From Avipropionibacterium sp050157065 (GTDB taxonomy: Bacteria > Actinomycetota > Actinomycetes > Propionibacteriales > Propionibacteriaceae): a stretch of DNA of 64,000 nt. The notes below the pieces were generated by a model. The model ran no database searches. It worked only from the letters and a program-made list of their open reading frames with translations, and was not told the origin of the DNA. Below are positions 51,653-60,634 of the stretch, one piece after another (within the stretch, counting starts at the first letter, position 1; every line of letters begins with the position of its first letter). The translations under genes were made by a program, and so were the position numbers. The DNA is taken from assembly GCA_050157065.1 (NCBI GenBank), contig CP189573.1; one strand, written 5' to 3'.

Positions 51653-52459
51653 ATGTCTGAACCTGTTGACGTGATGGCCCCGCTGCGCGCCCGGTACGCC
51701 CACTGGCTCGGCATGGACCAGGGCCAGGTGCTGCAGGACCGTGACGAGGCGGCCGAGGACATTCGTGCCCTGCAACTGGTGCTGCGGATGGAGAAGGCCA
51801 CCCCGCCCCGCTGGCACACCGCACTCGGTCTGGCTGCGTCGGCGACCGCCCTGGTGTGCCTCGACCCGCGGGCGACCGACGCGGGAGGGGAGTGGCACGA
51901 CACGATCGCCGACTACACCACCGGCCACATCCGCAAGGTGACGCGACGGGCGCGAGGTGCCCAGTGGGAGGCGGTGCAGGACCTGCCCGGTGCCACCCTC
52001 AGCGATGGTGACACCCAGGTGCGGGCGCTGCTGCCCGGCCGCGTCGTGGACCTCGACAAGCGCGTCTCCAAGTTGCAGGTCGGTGGCACCGACGCACCGG
52101 TCGACGACCAGCCAGCGATCGACGACGACCCCGGGGTGCTGCGGATGTGGCTACCGCCGGAGCCGGTGATGACACTCGGCAAGTCGATGGCCCAGGCCGG
52201 TCACGCGGCCATGATCGGCGCGGCGCTGCTCGCTGCCTCGCCGGGCGGGCCGGACGTCCTCACGAACTGGGTCGAACACGGCTGCCCGGCCGTCGGAATC
52301 CGTACCGACGCGGCACGGTGGGCCACCTTGACCGATCAGCTCACCGAGCCCGACCGTGCCTGGCGCAGCGAGCGACTGCTCGGCGTACGCGACGCAGGCT
52401 TCACCGAGATCGAGGCGGGCACGATCACGGTGATCGCACGCGCCCCGGGCTCGGTCTGA
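51653..52459 (+). CDS. PTH2-type peptidyl-tRNA hydrolase family protein
   Basis: A 268-residue actinobacterial protein whose C-terminal half belongs to the PTH2 fold (PEPVMTLGKSMAQAGHAAMI, GCPAVGIRTDA, FTEIEAGTITVIARAPG), which releases peptides from stray peptidyl-tRNA. The N-terminal half (LQLVLRMEKATPPRWHTALG) is an extension typical of this group. GAGGAG lies before ATG 51653. Co-transcribed with the phosphatase upstream. Together with acVLRF1 at 39166 it gives two tRNA-rescue hydrolases in this window. Confidence 0.82.
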   Translation: MSEPVDVMAPLRARYAHWLGMDQGQVLQDRDEAAEDIRALQLVLRMEKATPPRWHTALGLAASATALVCLDPRATDAGGEWHDTIADYTTGHIRKVTRRARGAQWEAVQDLPGATLSDGDTQVRALLPGRVVDLDKRVSKLQVGGTDAPVDDQPAIDDDPGVLRMWLPPEPVMTLGKSMAQAGHAAMIGAALLAASPGGPDVLTNWVEHGCPAVGIRTDAARWATLTDQLTEPDRAWRSERLLGVRDAGFTEIEAGTITVIARAPGSV

Positions 52460-52484
52460 CGAGCGCCCATCAGGTCACGTTTGG

Positions 52485-53801
52485 TCACCGACGGTCCGAC
52501 CGGATCTTCAATCCCCACTGGGGTTCCCGGCCCTTCATGGCCGCGGCCTCGGTCTCGGTCGGGATGTGGTCGTCCGCGGTCGCCTCGCGCCAACGGGCCA
52601 ACCGTTCGGCCAGGTCGTCGCGCACTTCGGCGTAGGCCGGGTCGTCGATCAGGTTGTGCCGTTCCTCCGGGTCGCGCGCCAGGTCGTACAGCTCGATCGG
52701 TGGTCGCGGACCGGGCGGGAACGCCACGCCGGGGAAGGCGAGCCCGACGTCCTTGGGTACCTCGTAGTGATCACGGTCGGCCAGGTTGACCAGGTAGCTG
52801 TGCTCGAGGGTCCGTACGCACCGGATCGGGTCGAACGTGTTGTGGTAGGTCCGTTCGGTGAAGACCTCGGCCCTCACACCCGGACCGTCACCGGTCCACA
52901 TCGCCGCCTGCGACACGCCCTCCACCTCGTCGGGCACCGGGGCGCCGACCAGGTCGAGCAGGGTCGGCATCAGGTCCACCCCGGAGAACAGGTCCTCCCG
53001 GAGCCCCGGCGCGACGTCCCGCCCCGCCGGCGGCCGGACGATCAGGGCGATCCCGCTGCCCCGGGCGTACAGGGTGCCCTTGGCGCGCGGCAGCGGCGAC
53101 CCATGGTCGGTGACGAAGACCACCCAGGTGTCGGTGCCGAGTCCGGTCTCGTCGAGTGCGTCGACGATCCGGCCGGTCGCGGCGTCGGCGTACGCGATCG
53201 CCTTGTGGTACAGGGCGAGCTGATGCCGTACGGCTTCGGTGTCGGGCAGGTTGGGTGGCACCGTCAACCTGTCTGCACCGTCGGCGGGACCGAACTCCTC
53301 CTCGCGCCACGGCAGGTGTGGCTCGTGCATCCCGACCGTCAGCAGGAACGGCCGGTCCGCCTTCGCGGCAGGATCCGATCGCGATGCCGCCCGGTCTCGC
53401 AGCCATCCGACGGCGGTGTCGGCCACGTCGCCCGCCCGGTTGGTCACGGTGTCGTAGAACGCGAAGCCGGTGTCGGCCGGATCGATCGCCTCGTGCTGCA
53501 GGCCGACCAACGCGGTGTCGTACCCGTGGGCGGTGAGCGACCGGGTCAGCAGGGGAGGGGTGCCGACGTACCCGTGACCGGCGTGGACGAGTCCGTTCAT
53601 CCCGTTCGTGTGCGGGTACTGGCCGGTGAACAGCGACGACCGGGCCGGTGAACACTGCGCCGAACTCGCGTGCGCGTTGGTGAACCGCAACCCGGTGCCG
53701 GCCAGCCGGTCGAGCGTCGGCGTGGCGACGTTCGACTCCCCGTAACAGCTGACGGCCCGGCCCAGGTCGTGCCAGTGGACCAGCAGGATGTTCTCGGTCA
53801 C
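52485..53801 (-). CDS. Sulfatase
   Basis: A 438-residue sulfatase. The formylglycine motif is SAQCSPARSSLFTGQYPHTN, with Cys50 in C-x-P-x-R. Metal and substrate residues include NILLVHWHDLGR, GMHEPHLPW and VFVTDHGSPLPRAKGTLYARG. The C-terminal PIELYDLARDPEERHNLIDD is typical of N-sulfoglucosamine and related sulfatases. No signal peptide is visible, so it probably acts on imported sulfated sugars or in the cytoplasm. The GTG start at 53801 lies 13 bases after the aldo/keto reductase stop. A sulfatase-modifying enzyme must be encoded elsewhere. Confidence 0.9.
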   Translation of the reverse strand: MTENILLVHWHDLGRAVSCYGESNVATPTLDRLAGTGLRFTNAHASSAQCSPARSSLFTGQYPHTNGMNGLVHAGHGYVGTPPLLTRSLTAHGYDTALVGLQHEAIDPADTGFAFYDTVTNRAGDVADTAVGWLRDRAASRSDPAAKADRPFLLTVGMHEPHLPWREEEFGPADGADRLTVPPNLPDTEAVRHQLALYHKAIAYADAATGRIVDALDETGLGTDTWVVFVTDHGSPLPRAKGTLYARGSGIALIVRPPAGRDVAPGLREDLFSGVDLMPTLLDLVGAPVPDEVEGVSQAAMWTGDGPGVRAEVFTERTYHNTFDPIRCVRTLEHSYLVNLADRDHYEVPKDVGLAFPGVAFPPGPRPPIELYDLARDPEERHNLIDDPAYAEVRDDLAERLARWREATADDHIPTETEAAAMKGREPQWGLKIRSDRR

Positions 53802-53814
53802 GTCGTCGGCCGGC

Positions 53815-54780
53815 TCACCAGGCGTACGCCTCCGGGGCCTGGTTGCCCGGTCCCGGGAAGATCTCGTCGATCCGGGCGAGGGTGTCCTTGCTGAGCCGGA
53901 TCTTCAACGCCTTCCGCGCCCCGTCGAGCTGGGCCATCGTGCGTGGGCCGATGATCGGGCCGGTGACACCGGGTCGGGTCAGCTGCCACGCCAGCGCGAC
54001 GTCACCGGGGTTCTTGCCCAGCTCGTCGCACAACTTCTCCCACTTGGTCAGCTGCGCCTTCAACGCCGGGTAGCGGTCCTGGTTGCGCTGCTGCGCCCGT
54101 CGACCCTCCTTGGCCTTGGCGACCGCCCCGGCGAGCAGGCCACCCTCCAACGGCGACCAGCTGATCACCCCGACACCGTACGCCTGCGCCGCCGGCAGCA
54201 CCTCGAGCTCGATGTCGCGGGTCAGCAGCGAGTACTTCGACTGCTCGGAGACCAGCCCGACACTGTTGCGGTGCCGCGCCACCTCGCAGGCCTGGGCGAT
54301 GTTCCAGCCGGCGAAGTTGGACGACCCCACGTACAAGATCTTGCCGGCGGTGATCAGCTGGTCCATCGCCTGCCACAGTTCGTCCCACGGCACCGACCGG
54401 TCGATGTGGTGCATCTGGTACAGGTCGATGTAGTCGGTGTCCAGTCGGCGCAGCGAACCCTCCACCGCGGTCCGGATCGCCTTCGCGCTGACCCCCTTGC
54501 CGTTCGGATGGTCGGCGATCTGGCCGTACACCTTGGTCGCCAGCACCACCTCGTCGCGGCGGCCCGACTTCTTCAGCCACCGGCCCACGATCTGCTCGGT
54601 GTGGCCCGGGCGCGGGTTGCCGTACCGGTTCGCGGTGTCGAAGAAGTTGATCCCGGAGTCGATGGCCGAGTCCATGATCGCGAAACTGTCCGGCTCCGAG
54701 GTCGCCGGACCGAAGTTCATCGTGCCGAGAACGAGCCGCGAGACGGTGAGTCCGGTACGACCGAGTTGGGTGTATTCCAT
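53815..54780 (-). CDS. Aldo/keto reductase
   Basis: A 321-residue NADPH-dependent reductase: EYTQLGRTGLTVSRLVLGTM, NFFDTANRYGNPRPG (Asp and Tyr), VVLATKVYGQ (Lys), IDLYQMHHIDRSVPW (His), and the cofactor loop TGPIIGPRTMAQLDGA. ATG 54780 is preferred because AGGAG then sits 6 bases upstream; with the ATG at 54786 the spacing would be near zero. First gene of an operon with the sulfatase. Substrate unknown. Confidence 0.9.
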   Translation of the reverse strand: MEYTQLGRTGLTVSRLVLGTMNFGPATSEPDSFAIMDSAIDSGINFFDTANRYGNPRPGHTEQIVGRWLKKSGRRDEVVLATKVYGQIADHPNGKGVSAKAIRTAVEGSLRRLDTDYIDLYQMHHIDRSVPWDELWQAMDQLITAGKILYVGSSNFAGWNIAQACEVARHRNSVGLVSEQSKYSLLTRDIELEVLPAAQAYGVGVISWSPLEGGLLAGAVAKAKEGRRAQQRNQDRYPALKAQLTKWEKLCDELGKNPGDVALAWQLTRPGVTGPIIGPRTMAQLDGARKALKIRLSKDTLARIDEIFPGPGNQAPEAYAW

Positions 54781-54863
54781 GATCATCTCCTGCGCGAGGA
54801 CGGGGCTGCCGAACCGGCTGGTCCAGCAGTGGTTCCCGGCGCCGTCGGGACGGCTGGCTGGGG

Positions 54864-54869
54864 TAGGGT
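54864..54869 (+). promoter_or_regulatory. -10 TAGGGT, candidate promoter of ino1
   Basis: TAGGGT lies 43 bases before ATG 54913, giving a short leader with a strong AGGAGG (54903-54908). Confidence 0.4.
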
Positions 54870-54912
54870 GTCGGCGCAGCTGTCACGCTAGCAGGAGTCT
54901 TCAGGAGGTCAG

Positions 54913-55992
54913 ATGGGTGCCATCCGGGTCGCCATCGCAGGTGTGGGGAACTGCGCCAACGCACTGGTCCAGGGGGTCTCGTACTACGCGGACGCAGACC
55001 CGTCGCAGACCGTGCCGGGGTTGATGCACGTGGTCTTCGGTGACTACCACGTCGGCGAGGTGGAGTTCGTCGCGGCGTTCGACGTCGATGCACTGAAGGT
55101 CGGCACGGACCTGTCGGAGGCGATCTGGGCCTCGGAGAACAACACGGTCAAGTTCAGCGACGTACCCCACCTCGGGGTGGACGTGCTGCGCGGCCCCACC
55201 CTCGACGGGATCGGCCGCTACTACCGCGAGACGATCACCGAATCCGACGCCGAGCCGGTCGACGTCGCGCAGGTGTTGCGTGACACCGGAGCCGACGTGC
55301 TGGTGAGCTACCTGCCGGTCGGCTCCGAGGACGCCGATCGTCACTACGCGCAGGCCGCCCTCGACGCCGGGGTCGGCTTCGTCAACGCGCTGCCGGTGTT
55401 CATCGCCTCCGACCCGGAGTGGGCCGAGAAGTTCACCGCCGCCGGTGTCCCGATCATCGGCGACGACATCAAGTCGCAGGTGGGCGCGACGATCACCCAC
55501 CGGGTGCTGGCCAAGCTGCTGGAGGATCGCGGCATCGAGCTCGACCGCACCTACCAGCTCAACATCGGCGGCAACATGGACTTCAAGAACATGTTGGAAC
55601 GCGACCGGTTGGAGTCGAAGAAGATCTCCAAGACCCAGTCGGTGACCTCCAACGTGCGGCGGGACCTGGGCGACGCGAACGTCCACATCGGTCCGTCCGA
55701 CTACGTGCAGTGGCTCGACGATCGCAAGTGGGCGTACGTCCGCCTCGAGGGCCGGGCTTTCGGGGACGTACCGCTCAACCTGGAGTACAAGCTCGAGGTG
55801 TGGGACTCGCCGAACAGCGCCGGCATCATCATCGACGCCATCCGGGCGACCAAGATCGCGTTGGACCGCGGCATCGGAGGGCCCCTGCTGTCGGCCAGCT
55901 CCTACCTGATGAAGTCGCCCCCGGACCAGCTGCCCGACGAGCTGGGACGGCAGAAGCTCGAGGCGTTCATCCGCGGGGAGGAGCCCCGCTGA
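54913..55992 (+). CDS. ino1: Inositol-1-phosphate synthase
   Basis: A 359-residue NAD-dependent enzyme that turns glucose-6-phosphate into myo-inositol-1-phosphate, needed for phosphatidylinositol and mycothiol. Motifs: IRVAIAGVGNCANALVQGV, VLVSYLPVGSEDADRHYAQ, FIASDPEWAEKF, IIGDDIKSQVGATITHRVL, LNIGGNMDFKNML and SYLMKSPPDQLPD. AGGAGG precedes the ATG. Its stop shares one base with the start of an amidohydrolase gene (TGATG), and a second one follows, so the three are probably translated as a unit. Confidence 0.95.
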   Translation: MGAIRVAIAGVGNCANALVQGVSYYADADPSQTVPGLMHVVFGDYHVGEVEFVAAFDVDALKVGTDLSEAIWASENNTVKFSDVPHLGVDVLRGPTLDGIGRYYRETITESDAEPVDVAQVLRDTGADVLVSYLPVGSEDADRHYAQAALDAGVGFVNALPVFIASDPEWAEKFTAAGVPIIGDDIKSQVGATITHRVLAKLLEDRGIELDRTYQLNIGGNMDFKNMLERDRLESKKISKTQSVTSNVRRDLGDANVHIGPSDYVQWLDDRKWAYVRLEGRAFGDVPLNLEYKLEVWDSPNSAGIIIDAIRATKIALDRGIGGPLLSASSYLMKSPPDQLPDELGRQKLEAFIRGEEPR

Positions 55993-56801
55993 TGGCCGCC
56001 GATCCGGCGCAGGCGCCCGACATCGTCGACGTGCACGTCCACCACGGACCGCACCTCAAGCCGTGGCTGACCGACGACCCGTTGGCCGACCTGGCGACGA
56101 CGGCGCGACGGGCTGGTGTCTCGGCGATGATGACGTCGGTGCTCGGCCAACAGGGCTACACCGCGCAGCCGACCGTCGAGGACCTGCAGGTCGCCAACGA
56201 CTTCTGTCTCCGGGCGGTCGAGTCCGACCCGATCTATGCCGGGCTGGTCTACACCTCTCCTGATCATGTCGAGGAGTCCCTGGGCCACATGCGGCGGCTG
56301 ATCGCCGAGGGCCCGTTCGTCGGGATCAAGTTGTGGGTGGCCCGGCGGGCCAGTGATCCGGCGTTGGACCCGATCGTCGGCTACGCCGCCGAGCTGGGTG
56401 TCCCGGTGCTGCAGCACGCCTGGTACAAGACGGTCGGCCAGTTGCCGGGGGAGTCGACTCCGGCCGACGTGGCCGACCTGGCACGACGCCACCCCGACGC
56501 GACGATCCAGATGGCTCACCTGTCCGGTTGCGGTGAACGCGGGGTGCTCGACGTCGCCCCGTATCCCAACGTCGTCGTCGACACCTGTGGCGGCGACCCC
56601 GAGGACGGCATCATGCAGTTCGCGGTCGACGTGCTGGGCCCGGAGCGGGTGCTGTACGGCTCCGATGCGCCGGGCCGTGACTTCGGGGTGCAGCTGGCGC
56701 GGGTGTACGGCGCCGGGTTGGCCCCCGACGTGCTGGCCGCCGTCCTCGGTGGCAATGCGCGACGGATCTACTCCCGACTCGCCCCGGCGGTCGCGGCATG
56801 A
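55992..56801 (+). CDS. Amidohydrolase-superfamily protein (intact metal site)
   Basis: A 269-residue TIM-barrel hydrolase of the amidohydrolase-2 group. Metal ligands are visible: DIVDVHVHHGPHLKPW (HxH), VLQHAWYKTV, QMAHLSGCGERG and VLYGSDAPGRDFG with the last Asp. The substrate cannot be read. It starts within the ino1 stop and overlaps the next gene by ATGA. Its neighbour is a shorter paralogue without the metal residues, suggesting a two-subunit enzyme. Confidence 0.85.
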   Translation: MAADPAQAPDIVDVHVHHGPHLKPWLTDDPLADLATTARRAGVSAMMTSVLGQQGYTAQPTVEDLQVANDFCLRAVESDPIYAGLVYTSPDHVEESLGHMRRLIAEGPFVGIKLWVARRASDPALDPIVGYAAELGVPVLQHAWYKTVGQLPGESTPADVADLARRHPDATIQMAHLSGCGERGVLDVAPYPNVVVDTCGGDPEDGIMQFAVDVLGPERVLYGSDAPGRDFGVQLARVYGAGLAPDVLAAVLGGNARRIYSRLAPAVAA

Positions 56802-57541
56802 TCATCGACGTCGCCGCGTACGTGGGCACCTGGCCGTTCCGCGACCTGCCGGGCGATCCCGAGACCGTCGCAGCGGTCCTCACCGCGGCCGGCGTGACGA
56901 CGGCGTACGCCTCGCCCGTCGAGGCCGCACTACATGCGGCACCACACGTGGCCAATCGGCGGCTCGCCGACCAGTTGGCCGGTCACGACCTGCTGCGATT
57001 CGTCCCGGTCGTCAATCCGATCCTGCCCGACGGCCTGGCCCAGGTCGAGTCGTGGGCCGATGCGGCGGCGATCCGGCTGCACCCCGGACCGCACGGGTAC
57101 GAGCTGCCGGCGGCGACCGAGGTGGTCCGACGTGCCGGGGAGCTGTCGCTTCCGGTGTTGGTGCACGTCCGGTTCTGGGACCAGCGGATGTCGCACCGCA
57201 ACTTCGTCTCGCCGGAGACCGGCGCCGACTCCGTCGTGGAGCTGGCGAAGGCCTGCCCGCAGACGTCCGTGATCGCTGTGGGGGCACGGAATCCGGAGAT
57301 CATCACCCTGGCCACGGCCGGGTGTGACAACCTGCGCGCCGACGTGTCGATGGCGGAGTCGATCAACGTGCTGCGGATGTTGATCGAGGCGTGCGGGGCG
57401 GACCGGCTGATGTGCGGTACGCAGGCCCCACTGTTGGTGCCGGGGGCGCTGGCGGCGAAGCTCGACGGGGTCGACCTGACCGAGCAGGAACGGGTGGCGT
57501 TGACGTACGAGAACGCCGTCGCCGCCGGGCTGCCCGCCTGA
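56798..57541 (+). CDS. Amidohydrolase-like protein lacking metal ligands
   Basis: A 247-residue protein with the same fold as its upstream neighbour: MIIDVAAYVGTWPFRDLPGD, VVNPILPDGLAQVESW, AIRLHPGPHGYELP, NLRADVSMAESINVLRML, RLMCGTQAPLLVPGAL. At the positions where the neighbour has the HxH pair this one has Ala6 and Tyr8 (DVAAY), and the usual GSDAP reads GTQAP. It should therefore not bind the metals and may be a regulatory or structural subunit, or a pseudoenzyme. ATGA overlap with the upstream gene. Confidence 0.8.
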   Translation: MIIDVAAYVGTWPFRDLPGDPETVAAVLTAAGVTTAYASPVEAALHAAPHVANRRLADQLAGHDLLRFVPVVNPILPDGLAQVESWADAAAIRLHPGPHGYELPAATEVVRRAGELSLPVLVHVRFWDQRMSHRNFVSPETGADSVVELAKACPQTSVIAVGARNPEIITLATAGCDNLRADVSMAESINVLRMLIEACGADRLMCGTQAPLLVPGALAAKLDGVDLTEQERVALTYENAVAAGLPA

Positions 57542-57591
57542 CCGTGGCTGGCGGCTCACCGCTGTCGAATCGTCGTTTCGAGGAGGCAGCA

Positions 57592-57721
57592 GCTAAGGTG
57601 GGTCCTCGTGTGGGCAGCTTGCCCGCAGCGTCGTAGCACCTCCTCTCCTCGGTCCACGAGTGACGACTCCTGCGGCGAATGACCGCGGCACCTTGCCGCG
57701 CTCGCCGAACCAGAAAGCCTC
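57592..57721 (+). promoter_or_regulatory. Promoter and structured leader of DEAD-box helicase
   Basis: TAAGGT (57592-57597) is a plausible -10, giving a leader of about 115 bases, long for this genome. It contains two small perfect hairpins: GGGCA-GCT-TGCCC (57612-57624) and CGCGGCA-CCT-TGCCGCG (57684-57700). Between them lies CACCTCCT, identical to the anti-Shine-Dalgarno end of 16S rRNA. Leaders of RNA-helicase genes often sense cold or helicase level; that role here is inference. Confidence 0.45.
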
Positions 57722-59212
57722 ATGACTCAGAACTTCGCCGATCTCGGCGTGCCCACTGTGCTCGTGTCCGCCCTCAAGGCCATGGACCGCGAGACCCCGT
57801 TCCCCATCCAGGCAGACACCCTGCCCGACACGCTCGCCGGCCGGGACGTGCTCGGCCGCGGTCGCACCGGCTCCGGCAAGACGTTGGCGTTCGCGATCCC
57901 GATGGTCGCCCGGCTGTCCGGGGACGACCGCCCGTCGGGCCGCCGCCGCCCGCCGCGCGGCCTGGTGCTGGCACCCACCCGCGAACTCGCCACCCAGATC
58001 GCCGCCACCGTCCGGCCTCTCGCCGAGGCGGTCGGACTGAAGGTCACCATCGTCTTCGGCGGGGTGTCACAGCGACCGCAGGAGGCGGCCTTCCGCGCCG
58101 GCGTCGACATCGTGATCGCCTGCCCGGGCCGGCTCGACGACCTGATGAAGCAGGGCATCGTCGACCTCGGCTCGATCGAGGTGACCGTGCTCGACGAGGC
58201 CGACCACATGGCCGACCTCGGCTTCCTGCCGGTGGTCACCCGGATCCTCGACAAGACGCCCAGGCGCTGTCAGCGGCTGTTGTTCTCGGCCACCCTCGAC
58301 AACGGGGTGGACAAGCTGGTGAAGCGGTTCCTGAACGACCCGGCCACCCACTCGGTCGACGAGGTCACCTCGCCGGTGGCCACCATGACCCACCACCTGT
58401 TCGAGGTGGCACCGGGTGACAAGTCGGCGCTGGTGCAGCGGTTGGCGTCGGGCACCGGCCGGCGGATCCTGTTCACCCGCACCAAGCACAGCGCCAAGAA
58501 CCTGGCCCGCAAGTTGACCGCGGCCGGGGTGCCGGCGGTCGACCTGCACGGCAACCTGTCGCAGAACGCCCGCGACCGGAACCTGGCAGCCTTCTCCACC
58601 GGCGGTGTCCGCGTGCTGGTCGCCACCGACGTGGCCGCCCGCGGGGTCCACGTCGACGACGTCGAACTCGTGGTGCACGTCGACCCGCCGGTCGAACACA
58701 AGGCGTACCTCCACCGGTCCGGTCGTACGGCCCGCGCCGGCAGCGACGGTGCGGTGGCCACGGTGATGCTGCCCGAGCAGCGGCGCGACACCCTCGCCCT
58801 GCTCCGCAAGGCGGCGATCAAGGTGCAGCCTGAGCGGGTGGCCGCCGAGGCGCCGGCCGTCGTCGAACTCGTCGGCGAGCTGGCCGCACACGTCACACCC
58901 GCCCCACCGGAGCCCGCCGGCGACGTGGTGCGCGGTGGCGGTCGGGGTGGTCGGGGCGGCCCGGGTGGTCGCTCGGGCGGTCAGGGATCCCAGCGTGGCA
59001 AGGGGTCTCGGGGGCAGGGCGGTACGGGTCGTTCCGGTGGCGGGCGCTCGGGTGGTGGCGCGCGCTCGGGTGGTGGCGGGCGCGCCGGCGCCGGTCGTGC
59101 CGGCGGACGTTCCACCAGCGGCGGCTCGGTCGTCGCCTGGAGCTCGTCGGGCGGTGGAAGTTCCTCCGGCCGCAGCTCCGGTCGCGGTCGGCGTCCGGCC
59201 CGCAGCAGCTGA
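57722..59212 (+). CDS. DEAD-box RNA helicase with RGG-rich tail
   Basis: A 496-residue ATP-dependent RNA helicase. Motifs in order: PFPIQADTLPDTLAGRDVLG (Q motif), GRTGSGKT, APTRELATQ, VLDEADHMADLGF (DEAD), LLFSATLDNG, DVAARGVHVDDVELVVH and HRSGRTARAG. The last 100 residues are a low-complexity tail of Gly, Arg and Ser (RGGGRGGRGGPGGRSGG) that should bind RNA and may favour condensates. Probably a cold-shock or RNA-decay helicase (RhlE/DeaD-like). The ATG follows a 115-base structured leader. Confidence 0.93.
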   Translation: MTQNFADLGVPTVLVSALKAMDRETPFPIQADTLPDTLAGRDVLGRGRTGSGKTLAFAIPMVARLSGDDRPSGRRRPPRGLVLAPTRELATQIAATVRPLAEAVGLKVTIVFGGVSQRPQEAAFRAGVDIVIACPGRLDDLMKQGIVDLGSIEVTVLDEADHMADLGFLPVVTRILDKTPRRCQRLLFSATLDNGVDKLVKRFLNDPATHSVDEVTSPVATMTHHLFEVAPGDKSALVQRLASGTGRRILFTRTKHSAKNLARKLTAAGVPAVDLHGNLSQNARDRNLAAFSTGGVRVLVATDVAARGVHVDDVELVVHVDPPVEHKAYLHRSGRTARAGSDGAVATVMLPEQRRDTLALLRKAAIKVQPERVAAEAPAVVELVGELAAHVTPAPPEPAGDVVRGGGRGGRGGPGGRSGGQGSQRGKGSRGQGGTGRSGGGRSGGGARSGGGGRAGAGRAGGRSTSGGSVVAWSSSGGGSSSGRSSGRGRRPARSS

Positions 59213-59241
59213 CGCCCTCGGGCGTCGAGTGGCGCGGCCCG

Positions 59242-59247
59242 TACGAT
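59242..59247 (+). promoter_or_regulatory. -10 TACGAT, leaderless start of UDP-glucose pyrophosphorylase gene
   Basis: TACGAT lies 7 bases before ATG 59255. Confidence 0.5.
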
Positions 59248-59254
59248 CGGTCGC

Positions 59255-60634
59255 ATGAGCGACTCCGGACTGCGGCAGGCCCAGGACAAGATGCGGGACG
59301 CGGAGGTCAGCCAGGCGGCGATCGACGTGTTCACCCACTACTACCGCCAGCTCGAACAGGGAGCCACCGGCCTGATCGCCGAGGACTCCATCGAGCCGCT
59401 GACCGACCCGCCGACGTTGGCCGACGTCGACGTGTCCGAGGCGGACGCGGCCGGCGCGCTCGACGCGACGGTGATCATCAAGCTCAACGGTGGGCTGGGC
59501 ACGTCGATGGGGATGGATCAGGCGAAGTCGCTGCTCCCGGTCCGCGACGGCAAGACGTTCCTCGACCTGATCGTCGACCAGGTCCGCGCCGCCCGTACCG
59601 CCACCGGTGCCCGGCTGCCGCTGCTGTTCATGAACTCCTTCCGCACCAGTGACGACACCATGGCGGCGCTTTCCTCGTACGAGGACCTCGCGGTCGACGG
59701 TGTACCGCAGGAGTTCCTGCAGAACTTCGAACCGAAGCTGTTGACCTCCGACCTGACTCCGGTGTCGTGGCCGGCCGAGCCGAGCCTGGAGTGGTGCCCG
59801 CCCGGACACGGTGACATCTACACCGCGCTCGAGGGGTCGGGTGTGTTGGATGTCCTGCTGGAGCAGGGATTCCGCTACGCCTCGGTGTCCAACTCCGACA
59901 ACCTCGGTGCAGCACCGAACGCGTCGATCGCGGGTTGGTTCGCCGGGAGTGGTGCACCGTACGCGGCAGAGGTGTGCCGCCGTACCGCCAACGATCGCAA
60001 GGGTGGTCACCTGGCGATTCGCAGGACCGACGGGCAGTTGATCTTGCGCGACACCGCACAGACGGCACCGGAGGAGATGGCGTACTTCACCGACGAGCAC
60101 CGGCACCCGTACTTCCACACCAACAACCTGTGGTTCGACCTGCAGGTGCTGCGGGACACCCTTGCCGAGCGTGAGTCGGTGCTGGGGTTGCCGTTGATCA
60201 AGAACGTGAAGACCGTGGACCCGGCCGACGCGTCGTCGCCCGAGGTGGTGCAGATCGAGACCGCGATGGGGGCCGCGATCGAGGTGTTCGACGGAGCGAC
60301 GGCCATCGCCGTGGGGCGCGATCGGTTCCTGCCGGTGAAGACCACGAACGAGTTGCTGCTGCTGCGATCCGACGTGTACGACATCGACGAGGTGGGCCGG
60401 CTGGTCCAAGTGCCGGAGAAGGTGCCGACCATCGACCTGGACGCTGCACACTACAAGAAGATCGACGACTTCGAACGCCGCTTCGGTGCCGGAGCACCGA
60501 GCCTGCGGGAGGCCACCTCGCTCACCGTGGCCGGGGACTGGACCTTTGGCCGCGGGGTCACGGTCCGAGGGACCGCTACCGTGGACGGTGCCGGTGGCGA
60601 GGTCGCCGACGGGGCCGTGCTGGCCGAGGGCTAG
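59255..60634 (+). CDS. UTP-glucose-1-phosphate uridylyltransferase, eukaryotic (UDPGP) type
   Basis: A 459-residue enzyme that makes UDP-glucose from UTP and glucose-1-phosphate. It belongs to the UDPGP family, unlike the short GalU of most bacteria: VIIKLNGGLGTSMGMDQAKS at the nucleotide site, LPLLFMNSFRTSDDT, WCPPGHGDIYTALEGSG, SVSNSDNLGA, FHTNNLWFDL and RFLPVKTTNELLLLRSDVY. The ATG follows TACGAT by 7 bases. Its TAG stop directly abuts, without overlap, that of the convergent efflux gene in CTAGCTAG. Confidence 0.93.
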   Translation: MSDSGLRQAQDKMRDAEVSQAAIDVFTHYYRQLEQGATGLIAEDSIEPLTDPPTLADVDVSEADAAGALDATVIIKLNGGLGTSMGMDQAKSLLPVRDGKTFLDLIVDQVRAARTATGARLPLLFMNSFRTSDDTMAALSSYEDLAVDGVPQEFLQNFEPKLLTSDLTPVSWPAEPSLEWCPPGHGDIYTALEGSGVLDVLLEQGFRYASVSNSDNLGAAPNASIAGWFAGSGAPYAAEVCRRTANDRKGGHLAIRRTDGQLILRDTAQTAPEEMAYFTDEHRHPYFHTNNLWFDLQVLRDTLAERESVLGLPLIKNVKTVDPADASSPEVVQIETAMGAAIEVFDGATAIAVGRDRFLPVKTTNELLLLRSDVYDIDEVGRLVQVPEKVPTIDLDAAHYKKIDDFERRFGAGAPSLREATSLTVAGDWTFGRGVTVRGTATVDGAGGEVADGAVLAEG

